Of a stretch of 12,923 nt of DNA, positions 1-6,247 are shown one piece after another. A program made the position numbers and the translations under genes. The notes under the pieces were generated by a model. The model saw only the letters and a list, made by a program, of their open reading frames with translations. It was not told where the DNA came from and did no database searches. Numbering within the stretch: the first letter of the stretch is position 1; the number at the start of each line of letters is the position of its first letter. This DNA is from Salinivirga sp964413185 (GTDB taxonomy: Bacteria > Bacteroidota > Bacteroidia > Bacteroidales > Salinivirgaceae), in assembly GCA_964413185.1 (NCBI GenBank), contig CAYPSX010000112.1:1-12923 (forward strand), given 5' to 3'.

Positions 1-2
1 AT

Positions 3-632
3 GTTGTTGTTGACCAGAATCCCAGCACCTTCTCGTCCATAAATCTTGGATCTCAAGTGTATAACGTACCAGATAGTCTTAAAAACGGAGGCTGGGGACA
101 AAACTACGGGGTGGAACTGACCATTGAGCGGTTTATCAATAATGGCTACTATTATTTAGCGACTGTTTCGCTTTTCGATTCCAAATATAAAGGAAGTGAT
201 GGCGTAAAACGCTCAACGCAATTCGATAGCGATTATGTAGTTAATGTGCTGGGCGGTAAGGAATTTGAATTATCTAAAAAGAAAGAAAAGCGCAAAAAAC
301 AACGCTGGATTTCTGTTGATATTGCAGTTACTGCAGCAGGCGGACAACGCTATATTCCTCTCGATGTAGAAGCTTCAATAGCCAGCGGTTCATCTGAATA
401 CGATTACGAAAATGCTTTTACGCAGCAATTCGATGACTATTTCAGGGCAGACCTGCGCATAGCGTACCGTGCCGACGGTAAACGGGCTTCACAAGAGATT
501 GCTGTTGATATTCAAAATATTACGGATCATAAAAATCCATTCAGTCAGCAAATTAATTTGGCCACCGGCGAACAGGAAACAACCTATCAACTTGGGTTTT
601 TCCCAATGTTGCAATATCGGATCACATTTTAA
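3..632 (+). CDS. TonB-dependent receptor, C-terminal fragment (5' end outside window)
   Basis: The frame is open from the window edge, so this is the last 209 residues of a longer protein and no start codon should be assigned. It resembles the final strands of Bacteroidota TonB-dependent outer-membrane receptors. Alternating beta-strand segments such as YGVELTIERF, YYYLATVSLFDSKY and VVNVLGGKEF are typical of that barrel. The chain ends in LQYRITF, with the terminal aromatic residue used as an outer-membrane assembly signal. Receptors of this class import siderophores, cofactors or glycans using TonB energy. The plug domain and any carboxypeptidase-like N-terminal domain lie upstream, so the substrate cannot be inferred. 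No SusD-like partner follows, which argues weakly against a glycan-uptake pair. A possible hairpin terminator follows at 678-709. Confidence 0.82.
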   Translation, partial: VVVDQNPSTFSSINLGSQVYNVPDSLKNGGWGQNYGVELTIERFINNGYYYLATVSLFDSKYKGSDGVKRSTQFDSDYVVNVLGGKEFELSKKKEKRKKQRWISVDIAVTAAGGQRYIPLDVEASIASGSSEYDYENAFTQQFDDYFRADLRIAYRADGKRASQEIAVDIQNITDHKNPFSQQINLATGEQETTYQLGFFPMLQYRITF

Positions 633-677
633 TTGCGCGAACAGATAACCGGTATATAAAATTTATTGTAAGAGCGG

Positions 678-709
678 CTCTTTCAGTAACTTTCTGAAGA
701 GATATTTTT
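678..709 (+). terminator. Possible weak Rho-independent terminator after the TonB receptor
   Basis: CTCTTTCAG (678-686) can pair with CTGAAGAG (694-701), with one bulged T and a 7-nt loop. The hairpin is followed by A-T and a run of five Ts (705-709). The stem is short and A/T-rich, so this is only a candidate. Confidence 0.35.
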
Positions 710-717
710 GATATTTA

Positions 718-749
718 GTTGCCATTTCCTCAATTTTTTGTATCTTTTG
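718..749 (+). promoter_or_regulatory. Candidate Bacteroidota promoter upstream of the Memo operon
   Basis: GTTG at 718-721 (3 of 4 matches to TTTG) lies 19 nt before TATCTTTT(G) at 741-749, close to the -7 consensus TAnnTTTG. If used, transcription would begin near 755 and the leader of the operon at 942 would be about 185 nt long and include the interlocked repeats. This is a match by eye to the published Bacteroides consensus only. Confidence 0.35.
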
Positions 750-756
750 TTTCCTG

Positions 757-772
757 ATAAAAAAATTGAGAT
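757..772. repeat. 16-bp direct repeat, copy 1
   Basis: ATAAAAAAATTGAGAT is repeated without mismatch at 926-941. This copy is followed by T and then an ATG (774-776). The two copies are offset by 169 bp and flank the interlocked inverted repeats. Confidence 0.85.
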
Positions 773-794
773 TATGCAGTTATTTAAAACTTTC

Positions 795-870
795 GCAAAC
801 CGATTTTCTTCATTCGCCCCGGCCCTAAAGGGTGCGAAGAAAATCGATTTGCTCCCTTTAGGGTCGGGGC
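795..870. repeat. Two interlocked inverted repeats (REP/MITE-like element)
   Basis: Arm A (795-810, GCAAACCGATTTTCTT) is complementary to A' (837-852) at 15 of 16 positions. Arm B (816-832, GCCCCGGCCCTAAAGGG) is complementary to B' (854-870) at 16 of 17 positions, and the exception is a G-U pair in RNA. The order A-B-A'-B' means the two stems cannot both form as simple nested hairpins: they are alternatives or a pseudoknot. The G/C-rich CCCTAAAGGG / CCCTTTAGGG core in an A/T-rich spacer suggests a dispersed intergenic repeat. Confidence 0.7.
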
Positions 871-925
871 AAACAAATTGATTTTTAATGCACCCTTTTG
901 TTTACGTGTATATTACCGCCTATTC

Positions 926-941
926 ATAAAAAAATTGAGAT
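926..941. repeat. 16-bp direct repeat, copy 2
   Basis: This is an exact copy of 757-772 and ends at the base directly before the ATG (942-944) of the Memo-AMMECR1 gene, so it forms the immediate translation-initiation leader. The A-rich sequence fits Bacteroidota starts, which often lack a Shine-Dalgarno sequence. Confidence 0.85.
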
Positions 942-2441
942 ATGGTACCAATCAAAAGTTTACTTCCACTTATCGTTTTACTTTTTGTGGCTGGTTGCCA
1001 GTCTAAATCGCAACCCTACAAAAAAGTGCGTGAAGCCGCTTATGCCGGTAAATTTTATACCGGCGATAAAAAGGAGTTAAACCGGCAGTTGGCTTATTTC
1101 TTTTCTAAAGCAAAACCCAAAAAAGCGGGCATTACGCGAGCTGTAATCAGTCCGCACGCCGGGTATGTATTTTCAGGGCAGGTGGCCGCATCGGCATTCA
1201 ATCAGGTTGATGCCAACCGGGACATTAAAAATGTGTTTCTGCTCGGTTCGGCGCATCGCGTAAGAGTTTCGCAGGCATCTGTTTTTGCCGGAAAAGCTTA
1301 CAAAACGCCACTGGGCAAAGTGGAAATCAACCAAAAAATCGTCAGTGAGCTGCTTGAAAATAAGCAGTTTTTCAAATTCAATCAATCTGCCCATGAGCAA
1401 GAACACAGTTTGGAGGTGCAATTGCCGTTTCTGCAACATCATCTAAAAAAGCCTTTTCGCATTGTGCCGATACTCATCAACACAAGAAGTCATCAAGAGT
1501 TGAAAGCCATTGCCAATACTTTGGGGGAATATTACACCGAATCGAATTTATTTGTTGTAAGCACCGATTTTTCCCATTACCCGAAGCATAAAGATGCCTG
1601 CAAAGTGGACAGCCTTACTGCACAAGCTGTCGCATCGGGTAATCCTTCGGAACTTTATGCTCAAATACAAGCGAACAGCAAAAAGAACATGAAAAACCTG
1701 CACACAAGCATGTGCGGGCTCAGTGCAGTTATGGTTATGCTTAATCTCGTGGAAGAAAACAATCATGTAGTTGAGAAAATTGAGTACATGAATTCATCGG
1801 ATAGTCCGCACGGCGAAAAAAACCGGGTTGTTGGTTACTGGGCCATGCGGGTTGCAGAATCAGCATCATCACAAAACAGCAGCAAGGAAAATGATTTTCA
1901 GCTTACAAATACTGAAAAGCAAAAATTGTTGGACATTGCCCGAAAGACAATCAATTATTACTTGAAAAACAACAAACTACCACCACTCGATGAAGATTTA
2001 TCAGAAACGTTACAGGTAAAAACGGGTTGTTTTGTTACGCTGCACAAAAATGGACGATTGCGCGGATGCATTGGTAATTTTGGCGGGCAAATGCCGCTTG
2101 CCGAAGGCGTTCAGGAAATGGCTGTGGCTGCGGCTACCGAAGACCGGCGTTTCAGTAAAGTGCAACCGGAGGAGATGGACAACATCGAAATTGAAATTTC
2201 CGTGCTCACACCGCTCAAAAAAATCGAATCGCTCGATGAATTTGAGCTTGGGCGGCACGGCATCTACATTAAAAAAGGCATGCGTACAGGTACTTATTTG
2301 CCGCAGGTAGCCGATGCACGCGACTGGACAAAAGAGGAGTTCGTAAGCCATTGCGCACAGAATAAAGCCGGAATAGGTGCTGAGGGCTGGAAAAATGCCG
2401 AATTATATACTTACGAAGCTATTATATTTTCTGAAAAATAA
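942..2441 (+). CDS. AmmeMemoRadiSam system B-A fusion: Memo-like domain plus AMMECR1 domain, predicted lipoprotein
   Basis: This 499-residue protein joins two domains of the AmmeMemoRadiSam trio. Residues 1-19 form a lipoprotein signal ending in the lipobox FVAGC (Cys19), which predicts export and lipid anchoring. Residues about 28-305 are Memo-like. SPHAGYVFSG (His72), LGSAH (His105) and MCG (Cys258) align by eye with the His/His/Cys metal-site residues of human MEMO1, and DFSHY (209-213) is also conserved. Residues about 320-497 are AMMECR1-like, with the signature GRLRGCIGNF (371-380). The biochemical role of these families in bacteria is unsettled; human MEMO1 has been linked to copper and iron handling. 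The gene is followed by the radical SAM partner, whose ribosome-binding site overlaps this stop codon, so co-expression is likely. The ATG at 942 is preferred because it alone yields the full signal peptide. Confidence 0.88.
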   Translation: MVPIKSLLPLIVLLFVAGCQSKSQPYKKVREAAYAGKFYTGDKKELNRQLAYFFSKAKPKKAGITRAVISPHAGYVFSGQVAASAFNQVDANRDIKNVFLLGSAHRVRVSQASVFAGKAYKTPLGKVEINQKIVSELLENKQFFKFNQSAHEQEHSLEVQLPFLQHHLKKPFRIVPILINTRSHQELKAIANTLGEYYTESNLFVVSTDFSHYPKHKDACKVDSLTAQAVASGNPSELYAQIQANSKKNMKNLHTSMCGLSAVMVMLNLVEENNHVVEKIEYMNSSDSPHGEKNRVVGYWAMRVAESASSQNSSKENDFQLTNTEKQKLLDIARKTINYYLKNNKLPPLDEDLSETLQVKTGCFVTLHKNGRLRGCIGNFGGQMPLAEGVQEMAVAAATEDRRFSKVQPEEMDNIEIEISVLTPLKKIESLDEFELGRHGIYIKKGMRTGTYLPQVADARDWTKEEFVSHCAQNKAGIGAEGWKNAELYTYEAIIFSEK

Positions 2442-2446
2442 GGAGG
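2440..2446 (+). promoter_or_regulatory. Strong Shine-Dalgarno overlapping the upstream stop
   Basis: AAGGAGG overlaps the TAA (2439-2441) of the Memo-AMMECR1 gene and lies only 3 nt before the ATG at 2450. Near-perfect Shine-Dalgarno sequences are uncommon in Bacteroidota. It supports 2450 as the start of the radical SAM gene and therefore the presence of the N-terminal hydrophobic segment, though the spacing is short. Confidence 0.6.
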
Positions 2447-2449
2447 AAT

Positions 2450-3676
2450 ATGACCAGAACAGAAAGAGTTTTTACAGCAGTTGTAGTTGTCGTATTTATG
2501 TTGATGATATCGTTGCAGGTTACAAAAATGCAACATGTACAGGAGAATCAAACTAAGCGACACGTAGTTGGCGTTGTGCGGCCGGTTTGTCAAAAAGCCG
2601 GGTTTGCATCATCGCAACAGGAAAAAGTTACCCGTGAAATGGTCGAATCGCACAACCTGAGTATGAAAGAGGCTTACTATTACGACAAACTCCAGGGAAC
2701 CGATGAGGTGGTTTGCCGGCTGTGCCCGCACAAATGTATTCTGGAAGAAGGTGAAACAGGCGATTGTCGTGTGCGTGCCAATGTAGAAGGTAAATTACGT
2801 ACACTTGTTTATGCACGTCCCGTTACCATGCATGTCGATCCTATTGAGAAAAAACCGTTTTTTCATTACATGCCAACCAAAAAAACACTTTCAATAGCCA
2901 CGGCCGGTTGCAATTTGCGTTGCCGGAACTGTCAAAACTGGCAAATTTCGCAACTTTCACCATTTGAGATGAAAGATGTAGACGTTTTAAGTCCGCAAAA
3001 CATTGTAAATCTGGCTAAAAAGTATAAATCGCCCATCATTTCGTATACCTATAACGATCCCATTGTTTTTTACGAATATATGCTCGAAACAGCAAAGTTG
3101 GCGCACGAGAACGGCATAAAAAACACAATGGTTACTGCCGGCTACATCAATAAAAGACCTATGCGTGAGCTGGCTGAGTATATTGATGCTGCAACGGTTG
3201 ATGTCAAAGGAATGACCAACAGTTTTTACAGCCGTTTCAACACCGGCGAACTCGATCCGGTGCTCGATGCCATAAAGGTGATGAAAGAAGAAGGCGTTTG
3301 GCTGGAAATCAGCTACCTGGTAATTCCCGGAGAGAACGATTCCGATGCCGACTTCCGAAAATTTGCCCGCTGGGTAAAAAATAATACGGGCGCAGGAACA
3401 CCCGTGCATCTCTTGCGGTTTTTCCCTCATTTTCAAATGAAATCGAAGCCCGCCACACCCGTACGAACACTCAAGCGTGGAATGAAAATAGTGCAGGATG
3501 AAGGCCTGCATTACGTTTACCTGGGTAATGTGCGCGATTCCGAAACCGAAGATACGTTCTGCCCGCATTGCAACGAGAAAATCATCGACCGCATGGGCTA
3601 TCAGATAAAGGCTTTTAATGTAAAAGACGGGAAGTGTATTTTTTGCAATAAACCGGTGAACGGAGTTTGGAAATGA
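2450..3676 (+). CDS. amrS: AmmeMemoRadiSam system radical SAM enzyme with N-terminal membrane segment
   Basis: This 408-residue radical SAM protein is of the type encoded beside Memo and AMMECR1 genes. The 4Fe-4S motif CNLRCRNC (Cys154, Cys158, Cys161) binds the cluster that cleaves S-adenosylmethionine. An N-terminal Cys cluster (Cys89, Cys92, Cys96, Cys106; CRLCPHKC followed by GDC) and a C-terminal pair of CxxC motifs (Cys371/374 and Cys396/399) could bind further clusters or zinc. The substrate of the family is unclear to me. The oddity is residues 7-22, a continuous hydrophobic stretch (VFTAVVVVVFMLMISL) that predicts a signal anchor or uncleaved signal, followed by a linker of about 60 residues. 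The gene starts 8 nt after the upstream stop and ends in an ATGA overlap with the next gene, so the three are almost certainly cotranscribed. Confidence 0.88.
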   Translation: MTRTERVFTAVVVVVFMLMISLQVTKMQHVQENQTKRHVVGVVRPVCQKAGFASSQQEKVTREMVESHNLSMKEAYYYDKLQGTDEVVCRLCPHKCILEEGETGDCRVRANVEGKLRTLVYARPVTMHVDPIEKKPFFHYMPTKKTLSIATAGCNLRCRNCQNWQISQLSPFEMKDVDVLSPQNIVNLAKKYKSPIISYTYNDPIVFYEYMLETAKLAHENGIKNTMVTAGYINKRPMRELAEYIDAATVDVKGMTNSFYSRFNTGELDPVLDAIKVMKEEGVWLEISYLVIPGENDSDADFRKFARWVKNNTGAGTPVHLLRFFPHFQMKSKPATPVRTLKRGMKIVQDEGLHYVYLGNVRDSETEDTFCPHCNEKIIDRMGYQIKAFNVKDGKCIFCNKPVNGVWK

Positions 3677-5796
3677 AAATAAACCGGCAATATCTGGGCA
3701 TATTTTTCGGGCTGAGTTTCGTGGCGCTGCTGTCGCAAGTTATTTTTTTGCGACAAATACTTCTGCTTTTTGAGCAATCGGAATATGTAATCAGCATTTT
3801 TCTGTTCTTGTGGCTGGGGACGAATGGTCTGGGTGTTTTGTCGGGTCGCCGCAGACCGAAAAAACCCGATGTTTTGTTTATCGCCCAATGGTATTTTGTC
3901 CTTATTGTTTTGTGCTACCATGGTCTGGTGATGCTCAGGCCTGTGCTGCTTTCCATAAAAACTTTATCCATGCTATGGTCGGGGCTGTTGTTGGCTGTTT
4001 TGTGCATTGCACTGCCCAGTTTTTTGAACGGATATCTGTTTGCAGCTTTTTCGCGACACCAACATAAGGGATTCAATGTGCTGAAAATATACAAAACAGA
4101 GTCAATGGCGTTTGTGGCGGCCGGCGTACTTTCTACGCTCGTTGTTTATGTGTTTACCGATTTTTATTTGTTGGCTTTTGCACTGATTGGCCTGTCTGTA
4201 TTGGCTGTGTTTATTCATTTTCAGTGGAAAAAAGTTGTTCCGGCCGTTATCATCGCCTTACTTTTATCGGCCACCGGACTTATACAGCAACGAGCCTTCG
4301 GGCTCTTATTCCCGGATTATACGTTTGCATTTTCTGAGCAAACCCCGTCGGGACAACTCGATTATTTAGTCCACCGCGAATATAACGACACGTTGCAACT
4401 GTTTCAGGGCGCACCGGCTGTATCGGTTCACCCGCCTGCTGCGCACGAAGAAGCTGCTTTTCCGGCTCTGGCCAATCAAACCGGCAAGCCCCGTGTTCTT
4501 GTTGCCGGCAGTGGTATTGTCCCGGTTTTAGACGGCTTATCAATGGCTGAATTTTCTTCAATCGATGTGGTTGTGAGTGATATCCGACTGTTTCAAAAAA
4601 CGCAGCAATCGTGGCCCGCACCTGTAGTAAAATTTCTTAATCGTGGCGAGGTGAATGTTGTTCATTCATCAATTCAACAACATTTACAAAACACAAAACA
4701 GTGTTACGACATCATTTACTTAGCTGAAAAACACCCGGCCCTGATGGAGAATGCCTTGCTTTATTTCCCTGATAATCTGCAATGCTTCCATCAACATTTA
4801 TCCCCCAAAGGCGTGCTTTGCCTGCTGTTCGATGCCGAAGCTGCCAGTGCTTCGCGGGTGAGTAAAGCACTGAAAGGCAGCTCTTATCAAACACTAAAAG
4901 CCGAATTTGCCCATGCAAATATTTTGGCACTCGATAATTATACGCTTTTACTGGGCGCTGATGAGCCATTAGCCCTAAGTTTCGATGAGATGGAGAAAAA
5001 TTTGCATGCCCGACACATCTTCCCGCAATATTTTACCGCATTTCATGTGCAAAACCGTCTGCTCAATGCGCAGCAGATCGGCATAGAAGCAATGAAACAA
5101 TATCCTGAAAAAATTAGTTTCAATAAACCGGTGATGTATCTTGCCGGATTGCTCAAATTAGTAGAAAACTACGCGGTAAATCCTGCAACAGAATTAATGC
5201 GAAAGGCCGAAGAAATTTATAAACACCACCGCGCCTGGCAATTGGCGCTGCTCATTCTGTTTGTGCTGCTGTTCCTGTGGTTTGCGAAAGTCAACCTGCA
5301 CAGTGCCAGTGTTTTTCAGGGCGGTTTTATTGGTATAGCCGCACAAATGATGTTTATTTACCTGTATCAACTTCATTTTGGCAATATTTACCTCATCATT
5401 GGCCTGTTGTTCGCCCTTTTTATGGTCGGCCTTACCCTGGCGCTGTATACGCCGGTAAAAAAAGTTCCCAAATGGTTCGCCTTTTCCGTTTTGGCTTTAG
5501 TGTTGATCAGTATTATGTTGATGTTTGCAGTACGCTGGATGCCTGTTCCGTTTTTAGGCGTACTTTTGTCCGGCTATTATACCGGCATTGTTTTCGCCCA
5601 AAGCAATGCGTTGCTTTCCGAAAAAAGCAAAGACTCATCATTACTCTTGTATATTAACGATTTAATGGGCTCTGTAGCCGGCAACATTTTGATTCCGCTC
5701 ATTATTATTCCCATTGCAGGATTTTATTTACCTGTTGCGCTAATGGGGTTGATGGGAGCTGTTATTTTTGTTTTTGTGGTTCGTGAAAATGGTTAA
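3673..5796 (+). CDS. Polytopic membrane protein with degenerate spermidine-synthase-like domain
   Basis: This protein has 707 residues from the ATG at 3673, whose ATGA overlaps the stop of the radical SAM gene. A TTG six bases upstream would add only two residues and is less likely. Residues about 8-207 hold some six or seven membrane segments and about 522-704 another six or seven. The soluble domain between them resembles spermidine/spermine synthases, with a beta-rich entry (about 225-247), a Rossmann-like strand RVLVAGSG (274-281), IDVVVSD (297-303) and CYDIIYL (344-350). The glycine motif is AGSG rather than GGGDG, and the expected acidic D-x-x-D-P segment reads AEKHP (351-355), so classical aminopropyl transfer is doubtful. 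The domain may bind a nucleotide or thioether cofactor or act structurally. Translational coupling suggests it works with the Memo and radical SAM proteins at the membrane. Confidence 0.75.
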   Translation: MKINRQYLGIFFGLSFVALLSQVIFLRQILLLFEQSEYVISIFLFLWLGTNGLGVLSGRRRPKKPDVLFIAQWYFVLIVLCYHGLVMLRPVLLSIKTLSMLWSGLLLAVLCIALPSFLNGYLFAAFSRHQHKGFNVLKIYKTESMAFVAAGVLSTLVVYVFTDFYLLAFALIGLSVLAVFIHFQWKKVVPAVIIALLLSATGLIQQRAFGLLFPDYTFAFSEQTPSGQLDYLVHREYNDTLQLFQGAPAVSVHPPAAHEEAAFPALANQTGKPRVLVAGSGIVPVLDGLSMAEFSSIDVVVSDIRLFQKTQQSWPAPVVKFLNRGEVNVVHSSIQQHLQNTKQCYDIIYLAEKHPALMENALLYFPDNLQCFHQHLSPKGVLCLLFDAEAASASRVSKALKGSSYQTLKAEFAHANILALDNYTLLLGADEPLALSFDEMEKNLHARHIFPQYFTAFHVQNRLLNAQQIGIEAMKQYPEKISFNKPVMYLAGLLKLVENYAVNPATELMRKAEEIYKHHRAWQLALLILFVLLFLWFAKVNLHSASVFQGGFIGIAAQMMFIYLYQLHFGNIYLIIGLLFALFMVGLTLALYTPVKKVPKWFAFSVLALVLISIMLMFAVRWMPVPFLGVLLSGYYTGIVFAQSNALLSEKSKDSSLLLYINDLMGSVAGNILIPLIIIPIAGFYLPVALMGLMGAVIFVFVVRENG

Positions 5797-5833
5797 TGCT
5801 TTGATTTGTTTTTCGTAAACCAACAATCACCGA

Positions 5834-5864
5834 CACGTCATGGCGAGCGTCAGCGAAGCCATCT
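5834..5864. repeat. Short REP-like palindromic element
   Basis: The core ATGGC (5840-5844) pairs with GCCAT (5858-5862) around GAGCGTCAGCGAA. The form GTCATGGCGAG...CGAAGCCATCTG resembles the widespread bacterial intergenic GTCATTGCGAG...CGAAGCAATCT repeat. Only one copy is present in the window, so dispersal is inferred. Confidence 0.5.
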
Positions 5865-5954
5865 GTTTGATGAGCCAAATTTCACCTTGTTTCATAAAAA
5901 TCATCTAAATCAATTGCTGAAAATGCTGTTAGTTCACTATTTTTGGTGTATTCA

Positions 5955-6140
5955 TCATACGCTGCTTTGCAAAACAATTGGGAGGCCGACTCCAGGTATG
6001 ACTATCATTAGCTCGTAAGCAGGAATATTTTGACTAAGATGAAATGAGCGAAAGCATCGAACATGGTCATTTATACTTTCACGAATGCTGATAAACACAA
6101 AATTAAATCCCAAAATACTAGCACTAAGAATTAAAAGCAT
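5955..6140 (-). CDS. Possible small membrane or exported peptide (uncertain)
   Basis: This 61-codon ORF lies on the minus strand and begins MLLILSASILGFNFVF, a plausible signal or membrane segment, followed by a short tail containing IVIPGVGLPIVL. A TATTTTTG box matching the Bacteroidota -7 consensus lies on the same strand about 34 bp before the start codon, but there is no good -33 box 19 nt further upstream. I recognise no family. It is listed because it is the only ORF in a 451-bp gap with a suggestive signal; it may well be noise. Confidence 0.22.
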   Translation of the reverse strand: MLLILSASILGFNFVFISIRESINDHVRCFRSFHLSQNIPAYELMIVIPGVGLPIVLQSSV

Positions 6141-6216
6141 TATTTTTACAGCCGTTTAAAATGGGTTACGCTGCAAAAATATCATCTCATTAGGGTGAAA
6201 TTTTCAGGATAATCCC

Positions 6217-6224
6217 TATTTTTG
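6217..6224 (+). promoter_or_regulatory. Candidate -7 box for lpxC/fabZ
   Basis: TATTTTTG matches the Bacteroidota -7 consensus TAnnTTTG exactly and lies 23 nt before the lpxC/fabZ ATG, predicting a leader of roughly 15-20 nt. The -33 position 19 nt upstream reads GGTG, a poor match to TTTG, so this is only half a promoter signature. Confidence 0.4.
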
Positions 6225-6247
6225 TGCTATTTTGTAAATGAGCTGTT

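Larger units (their letters stand above)
633..941. other. 309-bp intergenic region with repeats and candidate signals
   Basis: No convincing gene was found here. In order the stretch holds a weak terminator-like hairpin (678-709), a candidate Bacteroidota promoter (718-749), copy 1 of a 16-bp direct repeat (757-772), two interlocked inverted repeats (795-870), and copy 2 of the direct repeat (926-941) abutting the ATG of the next gene. A 35-codon ORF at 774-881 lies mostly over the inverted repeats and is probably not a gene. Confidence 0.7.
5797..6247. other. 451-bp intergenic region
   Basis: No firmly supported gene was found. The region holds a REP-like palindrome (5834-5864), a low-confidence 61-codon minus-strand ORF (5955-6140) and two -7-like boxes in divergent orientation (6174-6181 minus, 6217-6224 plus). 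I saw no clear terminator after the membrane-protein gene. Confidence 0.6.

Noticed and set aside
774..881. 35-codon ORF starting directly after direct-repeat copy 1
   Set aside because: Much of its length is made of the interlocked inverted repeats, so the open frame is likely a by-product of the repeat. No family was recognised.
2987..3568. 193-codon minus-strand ORF inside the radical SAM gene
   Set aside because: It is fully antisense to a well-conserved gene and its translation shows no recognisable domain. The same holds for the long antisense ORFs at 7040-7621 (lpxC/fabZ) and 11588-12178 (gatE).
3667..3672. TTG start giving a two-residue longer membrane protein
   Set aside because: The ATG at 3673 forms a classic ATGA overlap with the upstream stop and is the simpler start.
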